Shown: positions 44,244 through 54,143 of the stretch, piece by piece | How positions within the stretch are numbered: the stretch's first letter is position 1 | How the letters are laid out: every line of letters starts with the position of its first letter | NCBI GenBank assembly: GCA_016705475.1 | Contig: JADIYD010000010.1 | Coordinates: 294,039-358,038 of the forward strand | From: Betaproteobacteria bacterium | GTDB lineage: Bacteria > Pseudomonadota > Gammaproteobacteria > Burkholderiales > Rhodocyclaceae | Direction of reading: 5' to 3' | Length of the DNA: 64,000 nucleotides | The notes under the pieces: model-generated | The model's input: the letters and a program-made list of their open reading frames with translations, nothing else | Told to the model about the DNA's origin: nothing | The model's database searches: none | Position numbers and translations under genes: made by a program

Positions 44244-45076
44244 AGCTCTGCGGTTTCGAGGCTGGTCTTGACCAGCCTTTTTTCCTGATTGCCGGTCCGT
44301 GTACCGCCGAATCCGAGCAGCTCTGTCTCGATGTCGCCGGGCATATGAAGGAAGTCTGCGGTCGACTGGGCATTCCCTACATTTTCAAGGCCTCATACGA
44401 CAAGGCCAACCGAAGTTCCGGCAAGTCGGTTCGCGGTCTGGGTCTTGAAGAAGGCCTGCGGATTTTCTCCGAAGTGCAACGTCAGATCGGCGTGCCGGTT
44501 TTGACCGATGTACATACCATCGAAGATATTCCGGCTGTCGCGAGCGTTGTCGATGTCCTGCAAACGCCGGCTTTCCTCTGTCGTCAGACCGATTTCATCC
44601 ACGCTGTCGCGACCTGCGGCAAGCCGGTGAATATCAAGAAGGGCCAGTTCCTGGCGCCGGGCGACATGAAGAACGTCGTCGACAAGGCGCGCGAAGTGAA
44701 TAACGGCGCCGACAACATCATGGTTTGCGAGCGTGGTGCCAGCTTCGGCTACAACAACCTGGTTTCCGACATGCGTAGCCTCGCCATCATGCGCGAAACG
44801 GGTTGCCCGGTCGTTTTCGATGCCACCCACTCGGTGCAGTTGCCAGGCGGGCAGGGTACGACCTCCGGTGGTCAGCGAGAATTCGTGCCGGTACTGGCGC
44901 GGGCCGCCGTGGCAGTCGGTATCTCCGGCCTGTTCATGGAAACCCATCCCTGCCCGGAAAAAGCCTGGTCGGATGGCCCGAACAGTTGGCCGCTGCAGCG
45001 CATGGAAAGCCTGCTGGCGACGCTGGTGGCGCTCGACAGGGCCGTAAAGTCGGCAGGTTTCGAGGAACTGAAGTAA
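44240..45076 (+). CDS. kdsA: 3-deoxy-8-phosphooctulonate synthase (KDO-8-phosphate synthase)
   Basis: 278 residues. FFLIAGPCTAESEQLCLDVA, IFKASYDKANRSSGKSVRGL, LKTP-like DVLQTPAFLCRQTDFIHAVA and DATHSVQLPGGQGTTSGGQR are the conserved sugar-phosphate and PEP blocks. Makes KDO-8-P for lipopolysaccharide core. Coupled to pyrG upstream and followed by eno after a 60-bp A/T-rich gap. Confidence 0.97.
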   Translation: MKLCGFEAGLDQPFFLIAGPCTAESEQLCLDVAGHMKEVCGRLGIPYIFKASYDKANRSSGKSVRGLGLEEGLRIFSEVQRQIGVPVLTDVHTIEDIPAVASVVDVLQTPAFLCRQTDFIHAVATCGKPVNIKKGQFLAPGDMKNVVDKAREVNNGADNIMVCERGASFGYNNLVSDMRSLAIMRETGCPVVFDATHSVQLPGGQGTTSGGQREFVPVLARAAVAVGISGLFMETHPCPEKAWSDGPNSWPLQRMESLLATLVALDRAVKSAGFEELK

Positions 45077-45137
45077 GCAGCCTGTTAATTATTTAGTTTA
45101 AGTTTTTAATTTAACCTTCTGATAATAAGGAAGAAGT

Positions 45138-46421
45138 ATGAGTTCAATCGTTGATGTTGTAGCCCGTGAAATTCTTGATTCCCGTGGTAATCCCACGGTC
45201 GAAGCCGATGTTCTGCTCGAGTCCGGCGTCATGGGCCGTGCTGCCGTTCCGTCCGGCGCCTCTACTGGTTCGCGCGAAGCTATCGAGCTGCGCGATGGCG
45301 ACAAGGGTCGCTACCTTGGCAAGGGCGTGCTGCAGGCTGTCGAGAACATCAATACCGAGATTTCCGAAGCGATCATCGGCCTTGATGCTCAGGAACAGGC
45401 TTTCATCGATCAGACGATGATCGACCTCGACGGTACCGAAAACAAGTCGCGTCTGGGTGCCAACGCCATCCTGGCCGTGTCCATGGCTGTCGCCAAGGCT
45501 GCTGCCGAAGAATCCGGCCTGCCGCTCTACCGCTACTTCGGCGGAATGAGCCCGATGCAGATGCCGGTGCCGATGATGAACATCATCAACGGTGGCGAGC
45601 ACGCCAACAACAGTCTGGATATCCAGGAATTCATGGTGATGCCGGTTGGCGCTGCCAATATCCGCGAAGCCATCCGCTGTGGTGCCGAAATCTTCCACGC
45701 GTTGAAGAAATTGCTCAACAAGGCTGGTCACTCCACCGCTGTCGGTGACGAAGGCGGTTTTGCCCCGAATCTCGGCAGCCATGCCGAAGCGCTGCAAATC
45801 ATCATGCAGGCAATCGAGCTGGCCGGTTACGTGCCGGGCAAGGACGTCCTGCTGGCGCTGGATTGCGCCGCTTCCGAGTTCTACAAGGACGGCAAGTACA
45901 AGCTGGCTGGCGAAGGTCTGGAACTGACCTCGGCCCAGTTCGTTGATTACCTGGCCAACCTGGCTGACCAGTTCCCGATCGTCTCGATCGAAGACGGCAT
46001 GTCCGAAGCCGATTGGGATGGCTGGAAGCTGCTCACAGATCGCCTTGGCAAGAACGTGCAAATCGTTGGTGACGACGTATTCGTGACCAACACCAAGATC
46101 TTCAAGGAAGGCATCAAGAAGGGCATCGGAAATTCGATTCTGATCAAGATCAACCAGATCGGGACCCTGTCCGAAACTTTTGCTGCTGTCGAAATGGCCA
46201 AGCGCGCCGGTTACACCGCCGTGATTTCGCATCGTTCCGGTGAAACCGAAGACAGCACCATCGCCGATATCGCAGTCGGCCTCAATGCCGGCCAGATCAA
46301 GACCGGTTCGCTGTCCCGTTCCGACCGTATCGCCAAGTACAACCAGCTCATCCGCATCGAGGAAGATCTGGGCGATACCGCTTCCTATCCGGGCCGCGAA
46401 ACCTTCTACAACCTGCGCTAA
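45138..46421 (+). CDS. eno: Enolase
   Basis: 427 residues after a strong AAGGAAGAAG ribosome binding site. MSSIVDVVAREILDSRGNPT, GAILAVSMA-type NAILAVSMAVAKAAAEESGL, catalytic Glu/Lys region GDEGGFAPNLGSHAEALQII, metal site LALDCAASEFYKDGKY, SIEDGMSEADWDGWKLLT and SHRSGETEDSTIADIAVGLN. Converts 2-phosphoglycerate to PEP, also the substrate of KdsA encoded upstream. ftsB follows in 6 bp. Confidence 0.98.
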   Translation: MSSIVDVVAREILDSRGNPTVEADVLLESGVMGRAAVPSGASTGSREAIELRDGDKGRYLGKGVLQAVENINTEISEAIIGLDAQEQAFIDQTMIDLDGTENKSRLGANAILAVSMAVAKAAAEESGLPLYRYFGGMSPMQMPVPMMNIINGGEHANNSLDIQEFMVMPVGAANIREAIRCGAEIFHALKKLLNKAGHSTAVGDEGGFAPNLGSHAEALQIIMQAIELAGYVPGKDVLLALDCAASEFYKDGKYKLAGEGLELTSAQFVDYLANLADQFPIVSIEDGMSEADWDGWKLLTDRLGKNVQIVGDDVFVTNTKIFKEGIKKGIGNSILIKINQIGTLSETFAAVEMAKRAGYTAVISHRSGETEDSTIADIAVGLNAGQIKTGSLSRSDRIAKYNQLIRIEEDLGDTASYPGRETFYNLR

Positions 46422-46427
46422 TCACGC

Positions 46428-46713
46428 ATGCGCTGGCTGACGGTCGGCCTTCTCGCAGCCATCGGCCTGCTCCAGTACCCGCTGTGGGTGGGCAAGGGTG
46501 GCTGGCTGAAGGTCTGGGAATACGACCGTCAATTGCAGCAGCAGAAGGAAGTGACCAAGAAACTCGGAAATCAGGAACGCGGGCCTCGATGCCGAGGTCC
46601 GCGATCTGAAACAGGGTTATGATGCCATCGAAGAACGCGCCCGCTTCGAGCTGGGCATGGTCCGACAGGACGAAACCTTCGTGCAGATTCCGGAAAAAGT
46701 TCCGGGAAAATAA
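46428..46713 (+). CDS. ftsB: Cell division protein FtsB, frameshifted
   Basis: About 95 codons in two frames. MRWLTVGLLAAIGLLQYPLW is the membrane anchor, then WEYDRQLQQQKEVTKKLG; after GGAAATCAGG near 46567-46571 the frame moves by one base to IRNAGLDAEVRDLKQGYDAI and EERARFELGMVRQDETFVQI. One extra A in the run AAA explains it. A short coiled coil links the anchor to the divisome partners FtsL and FtsQ. Position after eno is conserved in many proteobacteria. Confidence 0.88.
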
Positions 46714-46809
46714 GCGAAATAAAGGTGTCGACCGCAGTAGTCACCCGCATTTGCCTCCGTTAGAATCGTTCTCAGCAGTGCCCCACGCAGAGCGCTCAAG
46801 GAGAACAAC

Positions 46810-47282
46810 ATGCTGCTCAAGGTTGGCGAAAAGGCTCCCTCATTTTCATTGCCGGATGCCGATATGGCGACTATCGATCTGGCAAAGTATCAGGGGCAAA
46901 AGCACATTGTTATTTTCTTCTATCCAAAGATGGAACCCCCTGCTGCACCAAGGAAGTCACAGATTTTTCGGATCACGAGGACGAATTTCTGCGTCAGGAT
47001 TGTGTGCTGTTCGGTATCAGTCGTGACGACTGTATGAAACACGCGGAATTTCGCGACAAGGAAGGAATCGGCATCGAACTGCTTTCGGACATGGAAGGTG
47101 TCGTCTGCAAGCAGTATGGTGTCTGGCAGGCCAAAGAGGTGGATGGTCACAGGAAATTCGGCGTTTGCCGCTCCACCTTTATCATCGATCGTCGCGGTAT
47201 CATTCGCCACGCGCTTTACAACGTCAATTACAAGGGCCACGCACTGGAAGTGCTGCGCCTCGTCAAGGAACTCAATTCATGA
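46810..47282 (+). CDS. bcp: Peroxiredoxin (BCP/PrxQ type), frameshifted
   Basis: About 157 codons in two frames. MLLKVGEKAPSFSLPDADMA and HIVIFFYPK open it; one G is missing near 46930 (AAAGATGG where AAAGGATGG is expected), after which the frame reads DGTPCCTKEVTDFSDHEDEF and LFGISRDDCMKHAEFRDKEG. The peroxidatic Cys is in the TPCCTKE loop and a Cys in GISRDDC can resolve. Reduces hydroperoxides. The stop overlaps the slyD start (ATGA). Confidence 0.87.
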
Positions 47283-47779
47283 ACACGCAGGTTGCCAAGA
47301 ATTCCGTCATCACCCTCGATTACCACGTTACCGATCCCGATGGCGAAGTGGTCGATGAGGGCCGCGAGCCGCTGATTTACCTGCATGGCGGTTACGACGA
47401 TATTTTCCCGCTGATCGAGGAGGCCCTTCAGGGCAAGAAGGTCGGCGAGTCGGTCAAGGTCAAGCTGCAGCCGGACGAGGCGTTTGGTGAATACGATGCC
47501 GAGATGGTTCAGATTGAGCCGCGCAAGGACTTCCCGAAGGAACTCGAGGTGGGCATGCAGTTCGAGGGTGGTCCGGAAGAAGGCGGCGAAGATGACTTCG
47601 TTATCTATCGCGTTACTGAAATTGCCGACGACAAGGTTGTTCTCGATGGCAATCACCCGCTGGCTGGCATGGCCCTGATTTTTACCTGCACGGTCACGGC
47701 GATTCGCCCGGCCAGCGCAGAAGAAATCGAGCACGGCCATGTGCATGGTGGCGATGAGGACGAGGACGGCTGCCACTGA
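47279..47779 (+). CDS. slyD: FKBP-type peptidyl-prolyl isomerase SlyD
   Basis: 166 residues. MNTQVAKNSVITLDYHVTDP, LIYLHGGYDDIFPLIEEALQ and GKKVGESVKVKLQPDEAFGE are the split FKBP domain with the insert-in-flap between; the C-terminus is acidic and His-rich (EHGHVHGGDEDEDGCH), a short metal-binding tail. Folding helper and nickel chaperone. Coupled to bcp, followed by a bidirectional terminator. Confidence 0.95.
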   Translation: MNTQVAKNSVITLDYHVTDPDGEVVDEGREPLIYLHGGYDDIFPLIEEALQGKKVGESVKVKLQPDEAFGEYDAEMVQIEPRKDFPKELEVGMQFEGGPEEGGEDDFVIYRVTEIADDKVVLDGNHPLAGMALIFTCTVTAIRPASAEEIEHGHVHGGDEDEDGCH

Positions 47780-47801
47780 TCGGCGGCTTCTTCGCGCCAA
47801 G

Positions 47802-47827
47802 AAAATGCCCGCTTCGGCGGGCATTTT
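47802..47827. terminator. Bidirectional terminator between slyD and the phosphoesterase gene
   Basis: AAAATGCCCGC-TTCG-GCGGGCATTTT forms an 11-bp stem with A run on one side and T run on the other, so it can end both convergent transcripts. Confidence 0.9.
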
Positions 47828-48790
47828 CATGGCTTTTGGGCGGCCAGGGATGGGTTTCGAAACGGAACAGAGTGGGGATTCGGTATCAACGATGCCGCGC
47901 GTCCAGCCCATGATCGGGTAGCCGTGGGTTTCAACGCGCGTGAAATTGTTCAGCGTTCGGCCTTGCTTGTCGCGGAGCGGATGATCCACGCGGCTGATGT
48001 GCGAGTCGCCATGCACGACGACGACCTGCCCGGTGAATTGCGAGGCTTCATGGCGAAGCAACTCGAGAAATTCCTGATATCCCGGATGGGGAAGGCCTTG
48101 GCTAAAGTGGGTGAAACCGGGGTTTGCCTGAAACAGGAAAACAATGCCGGCGAGTTTTTCGCGACGGGCAAGTGCGAAATTTTCCTTCAGCCAGGCAAGG
48201 ACGACCGGGTTGCGGTTGAGAAACTCTTCCGTTGGCTGGCTGGTCATGCCCCAATTGTTGTTGCCGCCCGGCAGATTTATCGTTACGAACAGGACCGGGC
48301 CAATCCGGAAGCGGGAATGCTCAGGATAATTGCCCCTTTGGCGCTCCAGCGTCAGTTTTTTCTGGCCAAGCGACAGGTCGTTGCTCCAGAACAGGCTGCG
48401 CAATTTATTGAGACGCTCGACCGGCACGTAGCTGCCGTTCGAGACGCGATCACAGTCGGCCCATTCGTTGTCACCGGGTACATAGACGAAAGGTACGCGG
48501 GACGCGTTGAAGAGGCGGTGACGATCGTCGAAAAGGCTGTCGTCGCAGCGATCCTTGCCTGACTTGATGTCGCCGATATGGGCGACGAATTCGACCTGAT
48601 TGTCGGCGATGACCTCAAGCATTTTCGGCAGTTCGGCCCGTTCGTAGTCGGAGTACGGCGTGTCTCCGATGAGCGCAAAACGCCAGACCTCGGCGTGGGG
48701 CTGCGTCATGGCGCCGATCAGAAGCAGCGCCCATGTCAGTTTTGGCCAAAATTTCCGGTCGACCGTGGGAGTCGGCCCTTTGCCACTCAA
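47827..48790 (-). CDS. Secreted calcineurin-like metallophosphoesterase, ends uncertain
   Basis: Clear core: VWRFALIGDTPYSDYERAEL (first metal motif GDTPYSD), FVAHIGDIKSGKDRCDD, PFVYVPGDNEWADCDR, and VVVVHGDSHISRVDHPL. A hydrophobic signal-like stretch LTWALLLIGAM precedes it. No ATG fits; a TTG at 48788-48790 overlaps the mutS stop and is my tentative start. The open frame runs on to 47228 antisense to slyD, but the terminator at 47802-47827 and an alternative frame with TGA at 47827 argue for an indel near 47870 and an end there. Substrate unknown. Confidence 0.7.
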
Positions 48791-51356
48791 CGGAGCATTC
48801 CTTTCAGCGCATAGAGCGCATCGAGGGCTTCGCGGGGGTGAGCGCATCCGGGTCGATGCTCGCGAGTTGGCCGAGGACGGGATGGGGTTCGGGCTCGACC
48901 GTCTCCGCTGCGCTCTGGGCGAAGAGGTCCGGTTGCAGGGGTCGACCAGGCGCGCTGTTCGAATTCCCGGAGCTGCTTGCGGGCGGCGCGAACGACGGCG
49001 ATCGGGATGCCGGCCAGTGCGGCGACCTGGATGCCGTAACTCTGGTTTGCCGGGCCTTCCTCGACGGCGTGCAGGAAGACGATGCGATGCGCGTAAGCTC
49101 GACGGCCCCGAGATGGACGTTGGCCAGCTCGGTATATTCGTGCGACAGCCGGGTCATCTCGAAATAGTGCGTGGCGAACAGCGTCAGGCAGCGGTTCTTG
49201 TCGATCAGGTGGCGCAGGATGGCGAAGGCCAGCGCCATGCCGTCGAACGTCGAGGTGCCGCGGCCGATTTCGTCCATCAGCACGAGGCTCTGCGCAGTCG
49301 CGTGATGCAGGATGGCGGCGGCTTCGGTCATTTCGACCATGAAGGTTGAACGGCCGGAGGCGAGGTCGTCGGAGGCGCCGATGCGGGTGAATATGCGGTC
49401 GAGCGGGCCGAGCACGCAGCGGTCGGCCGGCACGTAGCAGCCAATGTGGGCGAGCAGGGCGATCAGCGCCACCTGCCGCATGTAGGTCGATTTGCCGCCC
49501 ATGTTCGGGCCGGTGATGAGCAGCAGGCGGCGGCTTTCGGCCAGCAGGCAGTCGTTGGCGATGAAGGTTTCGGCATTGTTGGCCAGTTCGCCCTCGACCA
49601 CCGGATGGCGGCCGCCTTCCACGGTCAACCCGATTTCCGGGCCAAATTCAGGCTTGCACCAGTTTCGCTTGAGCGCGGTTTCGGCGAAGCCGGCCAGCAG
49701 GTCTAGGTGGGCGACGGCACGGGCGATGGTTTGCAGCGTCGGAATAACTGGCTGCAGTTCGTCGAGAATGGCCTCGTACAGCAGTTTTCGCGGGCCAGCG
49801 CGCGGTCCTGCGCCGACAGCGCCTTGTCCTCGAAGGCTTTCAGTTCTGGCGTGATGTAGCGTTCCGCGTTTTTGAGCGTTTGCCGGCGACGGTAGTCCTC
49901 CGGAATTTTGTCGACATGGGGTGCGTGACCTCGATGTAGAAGCCATGCACCTTGTTGATTCGACCTTGAGGCTGGAGATGCCGGTGCGCTCGCGCTCGCG
50001 GACTTCCATGTCGACGAGGTAGGCGCCGCAGTTGTCGTTGAGCGAGCGGTATTCATCGAGGTCGGCATCGAAGCCGGGGCAATGACGCCGCCGTCGCGGA
50101 TTTGGGCGGAAGGTTCGGCACCGATGGAACGGATGAGCAGGTCGAGCGTGGCGTGTGGCGTGCCAAGATCGGAAAGTTGGGTGACCAGCGGCGACGGCCG
50201 CCGCCAGCGGGCGCGCAGGTTCTCGCCGGGCCAGCGATTCGCGCAGGCTGGCCAGGTCGCGCGGCCGGGCGTTGCGCAGCGCAATGCGGCCGGCGATGCG
50301 CTCGATGTCAGCAATGCCGCGCAGGCCGCGGCGGGTTTCACCAGCAATGCGGCCATAGTCGTCGAGCAGGAATCCGACGCTGGCGCCATGGCGCGCGGCC
50401 GGAATATCGCGCTCGCGCAACGGGTGGTGCAGCGAATGACGCAGCAGGCGGGAGCCCATGCTCGTCACGCAGTTGTCGAGCAGCGAAAACAGCGTCGGCG
50501 AAGGCCGGCCGCGCAGCGTTTCGGTCAATTCAAGATTGCGCCGCGTGGCGAGGTCGAGGCCGAGGTAGGCACCTCGATTTCCACGGTCAACCCACGTAAA
50601 TGGGTTAATTTGCCAGCCTGCGTTGCCTGCGCGTATTGGAGCAGGGCGCCGGCGGCGGCGATCGCCGGCTTCAATCCTTCCGCACCGAAACCGGCCAGCG
50701 AGGCGACTTCAAATTGCTCGCAAAGCAGGCGGCGAGCCGAGTCGAATTCGAAATACCAGTCCGGTTGGCGGGTGCTGGCGACGTCGAGGCCGAAATTGGG
50801 CGTCCAGCTTTCCGGGTAGAGGATTTCAGCCGGGCGGATGCGCTCCAGCGTCGCCGAAATCTGCTCGGCCGGTACTTCGAGCAGCACAAATTCGCCGCTG
50901 GCCAGGGTTGAGCCGCGCCAGGCCGGCGGTGTTGCGGATGGTGGTTACAGCCAGCAGCCAGATGTCCGCTTGTCGTCGATCAGCGCCGCGTCGGTCAGCG
51001 TGCCGGGCGTGACGATACGCGCCACGGCGCGCTCAACCGACCCTTGCTGGTCGCCGGATCGCCGATCTGCTCGCAGATCACCGCCGATTCGCCGAGCTTG
51101 ACCAGGCGGGCGAGGTAGGGCTCCAGCGAATGGAAGGGAATGCCGCATATCTTGATCGGCACGCCGGCCGACTGGCCGCGCGTGGTCAGCGTGATGTCGA
51201 GCAGGCGCGCTGCCTTTTCTGCATCCTCGCGAAAAAGCTCATAGAAATCACCCATCCGGTAAAACAGCAGCGTATTCGATGGCTGGCCTTGAGCGCCATA
51301 TACTGGCGCATCATCGGCGTGTGTTTTGAAAGGTCGGGCGCGGCGTCTTTAACCAT
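48787..51356 (-). CDS. mutS: DNA mismatch repair protein MutS, many frameshifts
   Basis: A normal-sized mutS gene whose frame breaks repeatedly. Conserved blocks in shifting frames: start MVKDAAPDLSKHTPMMRQYM (ATG 51354-51356), TLLFYRMGDFYELFREDAEK, GVPIKICGIPFHSLEPYLAR, the core GSRLLRHSLHHPLRERDIPA, Walker A LLLITGPNMGGKSTYMRQVA, Walker B SLVLMDEIGRGTSTFDGMAL, and a C-terminal ALDALYALKGMLR-like end at 48787. At least eight indels are needed. The ATPase block itself is clean. Sequence error, not decay, is the simplest cause. Confidence 0.9.
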
Positions 51357-51394
51357 GAGCTTGTCGTTTATTGTTATTCGTCAGCGGGTGAAAA

Positions 51395-52242
51395 TTATTG
51401 GCGGATTTCGCGGATATTTTCCGGTCGACCGTAGCAATCGCCGCTGCTGCGGAAGGGATTGATGTCGAGGCCACCGCGCCGGGTATAGCGGGCGTGGACG
51501 GCGAGCGCCCCGGTGCGCAATGCTTCTGGATGTCGGTGAATATCCGCTCGACACACTGCTCGTGAAATTCGTTGTGATTGCGGAAGGAAACGATGTAACG
51601 CAGCAGCCCGGCCCGGTCGATGGGGCGGCCACGGTAGCGGATAACAACCATCGCCCAGTCGGGCTGGCCGGTGACCAGGCAGTTCGATTTGAGCAGGTGG
51701 GAATACAGCGTTTCCTCGACGGCTTCGCCGGCCATCGTGGTCAGCAGTTCGGGGGCTGGCTGATAGCGGTCGCATGCAATGTCGAGATCGTCGAGCAGAA
51801 TTCCCTGGGTACCCGATCACTGCTTGCGGGCGGTCGCCGAGTGGTTCGAGCGCGACGCTGAGCGGCTTGCCGGCGGCGGCCGAGAGGTCGCGTTCAAGCG
51901 TCTTCGAGACGGTTTCAAGATCAGCGAAAGTGCTCTGGTTGAACGAATTCAGGTAAAGCTTGAAGGACTTCGATTCAATCAGGTTCGGGCTGTCAGCCGG
52001 TACGCGAAAGGTGCCGACGGCAACGACAGGTTTGCCCTTTGGGTTGAGCCCACGACAATTCATAGGCATTCCACAAACCTCGCCGACAAGGGCAAGGCGT
52101 TGTTGGCAATGCCGAGCTCGCTGCGTTTGAGCTGGCGCGGAATGGGGTAGAGCAACTCGGGCGCGTAGTGGCTCTGGTATTCGGTGGCCTTGCCCAATGG
52201 CGAGGCGTTGCTCGGGTCGGCGGCGTTGATCGACGAATTCAT
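51395..52242 (-). CDS. queF: NADPH-dependent 7-cyano-7-deazaguanine reductase QueF, frameshifted
   Basis: Long (type II) QueF. Start MNSSINAADPSNASPLGKAT at 52242, then YAPELLYPIPRQLKRSELGI; in another frame FRVPADSPNLIESKSFKLYL and NSFNQSTFADLETVSKTLER (the substrate block); then LYSHLLKSNCLVTGQPDWAM and VVIRYRGRPIDRAGLLRYIV, and an ending GG-DINPFRSS. Several indels break it. Last step of preQ1 formation in queuosine synthesis. It lies upstream of mutS on the same strand. Confidence 0.88.
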
Positions 52243-52275
52243 GGGAGCTGATTTTACCGCAAGGCCTCAAGGCAT

Positions 52276-53884
52276 CTACAGTTCGATCAAATGCGGGCCG
52301 CCGGCGGCGAGCACCGCGCGCAGCACTCTTCTGAACTCAGCAATCGAGTCAGCGTGGGCAAAACCAAGGCCAAAAGTCAGGCAGCATGCTCGAAACTGAT
52401 CTGTTGCGGAGTACGCCAGCCACGCTCGAACTCGGGCAGCGCGCATTGTGGCAGGTGATCGAAAATACCGCCCCCGGCGTTGTTGACCGTGACGATCACG
52501 GCATTTCGACCTTGGGCCAGGGCAAGGCCGCCAAGGTCATGCTGGCAGGTCAGATCACCGAGCAATGCAACGACATTGCCATGAACCGCAGCAATTCCAT
52601 GGCAAATCGAAATGTTCCCGTCGATGCCGCTGGCGCCCCGGTTGCCGCATAAAAGTGAATGGTTTTTCGCCGTGCCCGATTAGGCTTGTCAAGCCGGCGA
52701 ATGGCCAGCGAGTTGCCGACAAACAGGGGCGTGGCATCAGCGACTTTTTCGAGAATGGCAGCAATCTGACCCGCGTCCGCCTTTCTCTGCGGCAATAAGC
52801 CCTGCTGGACCAAAAATTCGTCGCCAGCCACCAGTGGCTGCTAGAGGCGATTCTGCGTGCAAGGCGGCACAGAAAACGGCTGATTCGGCGCGGAACAGAT
52901 GGGTCAGCCGATGGGCGGGATCACGCCAGCGTGGCCATGGCTCGACCACGGCGTGGGTCCGCTGGATTTCGCTCACATAGTTTTGCAGGTTGCGGGTGAC
53001 CGCGAAGGCACCGAGGGCGCAGACCCACCCCGGCTGGGTTAAGCCCGTCAGCGAACGCCTGATTGCTCAGCCAGTGGCTGTAACGAACACACAGATGAGA
53101 GCGACCGCGATCGCCGTAGCGCAGGCCGGACAGCGGCTCTGCAAGAATCGGGACATTGAGCCGTTGAGCTTAGGGCGGCAATGGCATTCGGTTGTTTTCA
53201 CGATATGCCGACATTTCAACGCAGACAACAACGCCGGGACGTCCGCTGATCCGGTTGGCGATGTCGCGTATGTCCTCTTGGGCCGGCTTTAGCACCGGGC
53301 AGGCAACGCGGATGGGATTCCGGTATTTCTGCTTCAGCGGTATCCGCCAGCGAAGCAGCGGTTCGCGGAAGGGCTGGTTGATGTGGACGGGACCAAGAAA
53401 GAGCCAGGTCGCCTGCTCACAGACGCGGGCAGCGAGGCGGTGCAGGTAGTCAGGATCAAAGTCCTCATGCGGCGTGCCAAGCGCGTGACTGGCACGGACG
53501 TGAGCGGAAAGCCCGATCTGGTCGACGGTCTGATTGGCGCCACAGCCCAGCACCCAGCGGACGATCGGCTGAGAGCAGAATCACCGGAATGCCTGACTGG
53601 CTGGCCTCGATGACCGCCGGTAGCCAGTTGGCGGGCGTCCCTGAGGGGGTGAGGAGCAATATGGGCCGCCGGCTGGCCTGGCGATGCCAACCGCTAAAAA
53701 CGCCGCACTTCGCTCGTTCCGACCGCAAGATGACAACGCACCCGTGGCTGGCGCAGAGCATGGCCAGAGCTAACGGTGTCGAGCGTGAGCCGGGAAATGA
53801 TTCGCATTGCTTGAACCGGCTGCGACAAAACCGGCAAGCATGGTTTCGCGACCAGCAAAAGTTGAGGGTACCGGTATCGGTCAT
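52276..53884 (-). CDS. menD: MenD-like SEPHCHC synthase (menaquinone pathway), many frameshifts
   Basis: Thiamin-diphosphate enzyme seen in fragments: SFPGSRSTPLALAMLCASHG (from ATG 53882-53884), LANWLPAVIEASQSGIP-like, LSADRP, GCGANQTVDQIGLSAHVRAS, LFLGPVHINQPFREPLL, GNSLAIRRLDKPN, KTIHFYA, then LLGDLTCQHDLGGLALAQGR-like and NAVIVTVNNAGGGIFDHLPQ with the ThDP Mg-binding motif, ending HLIEL at 52276. Many indels and some miscalls. MenD makes SEPHCHC from isochorismate and 2-oxoglutarate. Identification is firm from the CGANQTVDQIG and NNAGGGIFDHLP blocks. Confidence 0.85.
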
Positions 53885-54003
53885 CGTTTCGTTACACGGC
53901 TTTAAACGTCGAATTGTAGTCGCCGGTCCTGTGCAGCCAAGTGGGCCGTGCTATTATTCGCCGCCTCGTCGGCTGCCTCCGCCAACTTCGGGGGCCAAAC
54001 GAC

Positions 54004-54081
54004 GGAGCGGTAGTTCAGTTGGTTTGAATACCGGCCTGTCACGCCGAGGTCGCGGGGTTCGAGTCCCGTCCACTGCTGCCA
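54004..54081 (+). tRNA. tRNA-Asp (GTC), with sequence errors
   Basis: GGAGCGGTAGTTCAGTTGG is a standard tRNA-Asp 5' end; the anticodon loop CCTGTCACG places GTC at 54038-54040; TTCGAGTCCCGTCC is the T arm; CCA is encoded. The acceptor stem 3' side reads CCACTGC where CCGCTCC is expected, and the D and variable loops differ from consensus, so errors are likely. Confidence 0.88.
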
Positions 54082-54090
54082 GTTATTTTC

Positions 54091-54123
54091 AAGCCCGGAA
54101 AGCCATCGCTTTTCGGGCTTTTT
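54091..54123 (+). terminator. Rho-independent terminator after tRNA-Asp
   Basis: AAGCCCGGAAAGC-CATCG-CTTTTCGGGCTT stem followed by TTT, 9 bp after the tRNA CCA end. Confidence 0.85.
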
Positions 54124-54143
54124 GTTTTTGGCGACGCTTCCTA

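Noticed and set aside
47228..47826. Continuation of the phosphoesterase frame opposite slyD
   Set aside because: Passes a strong bidirectional terminator and lies entirely antisense to the conserved slyD gene.
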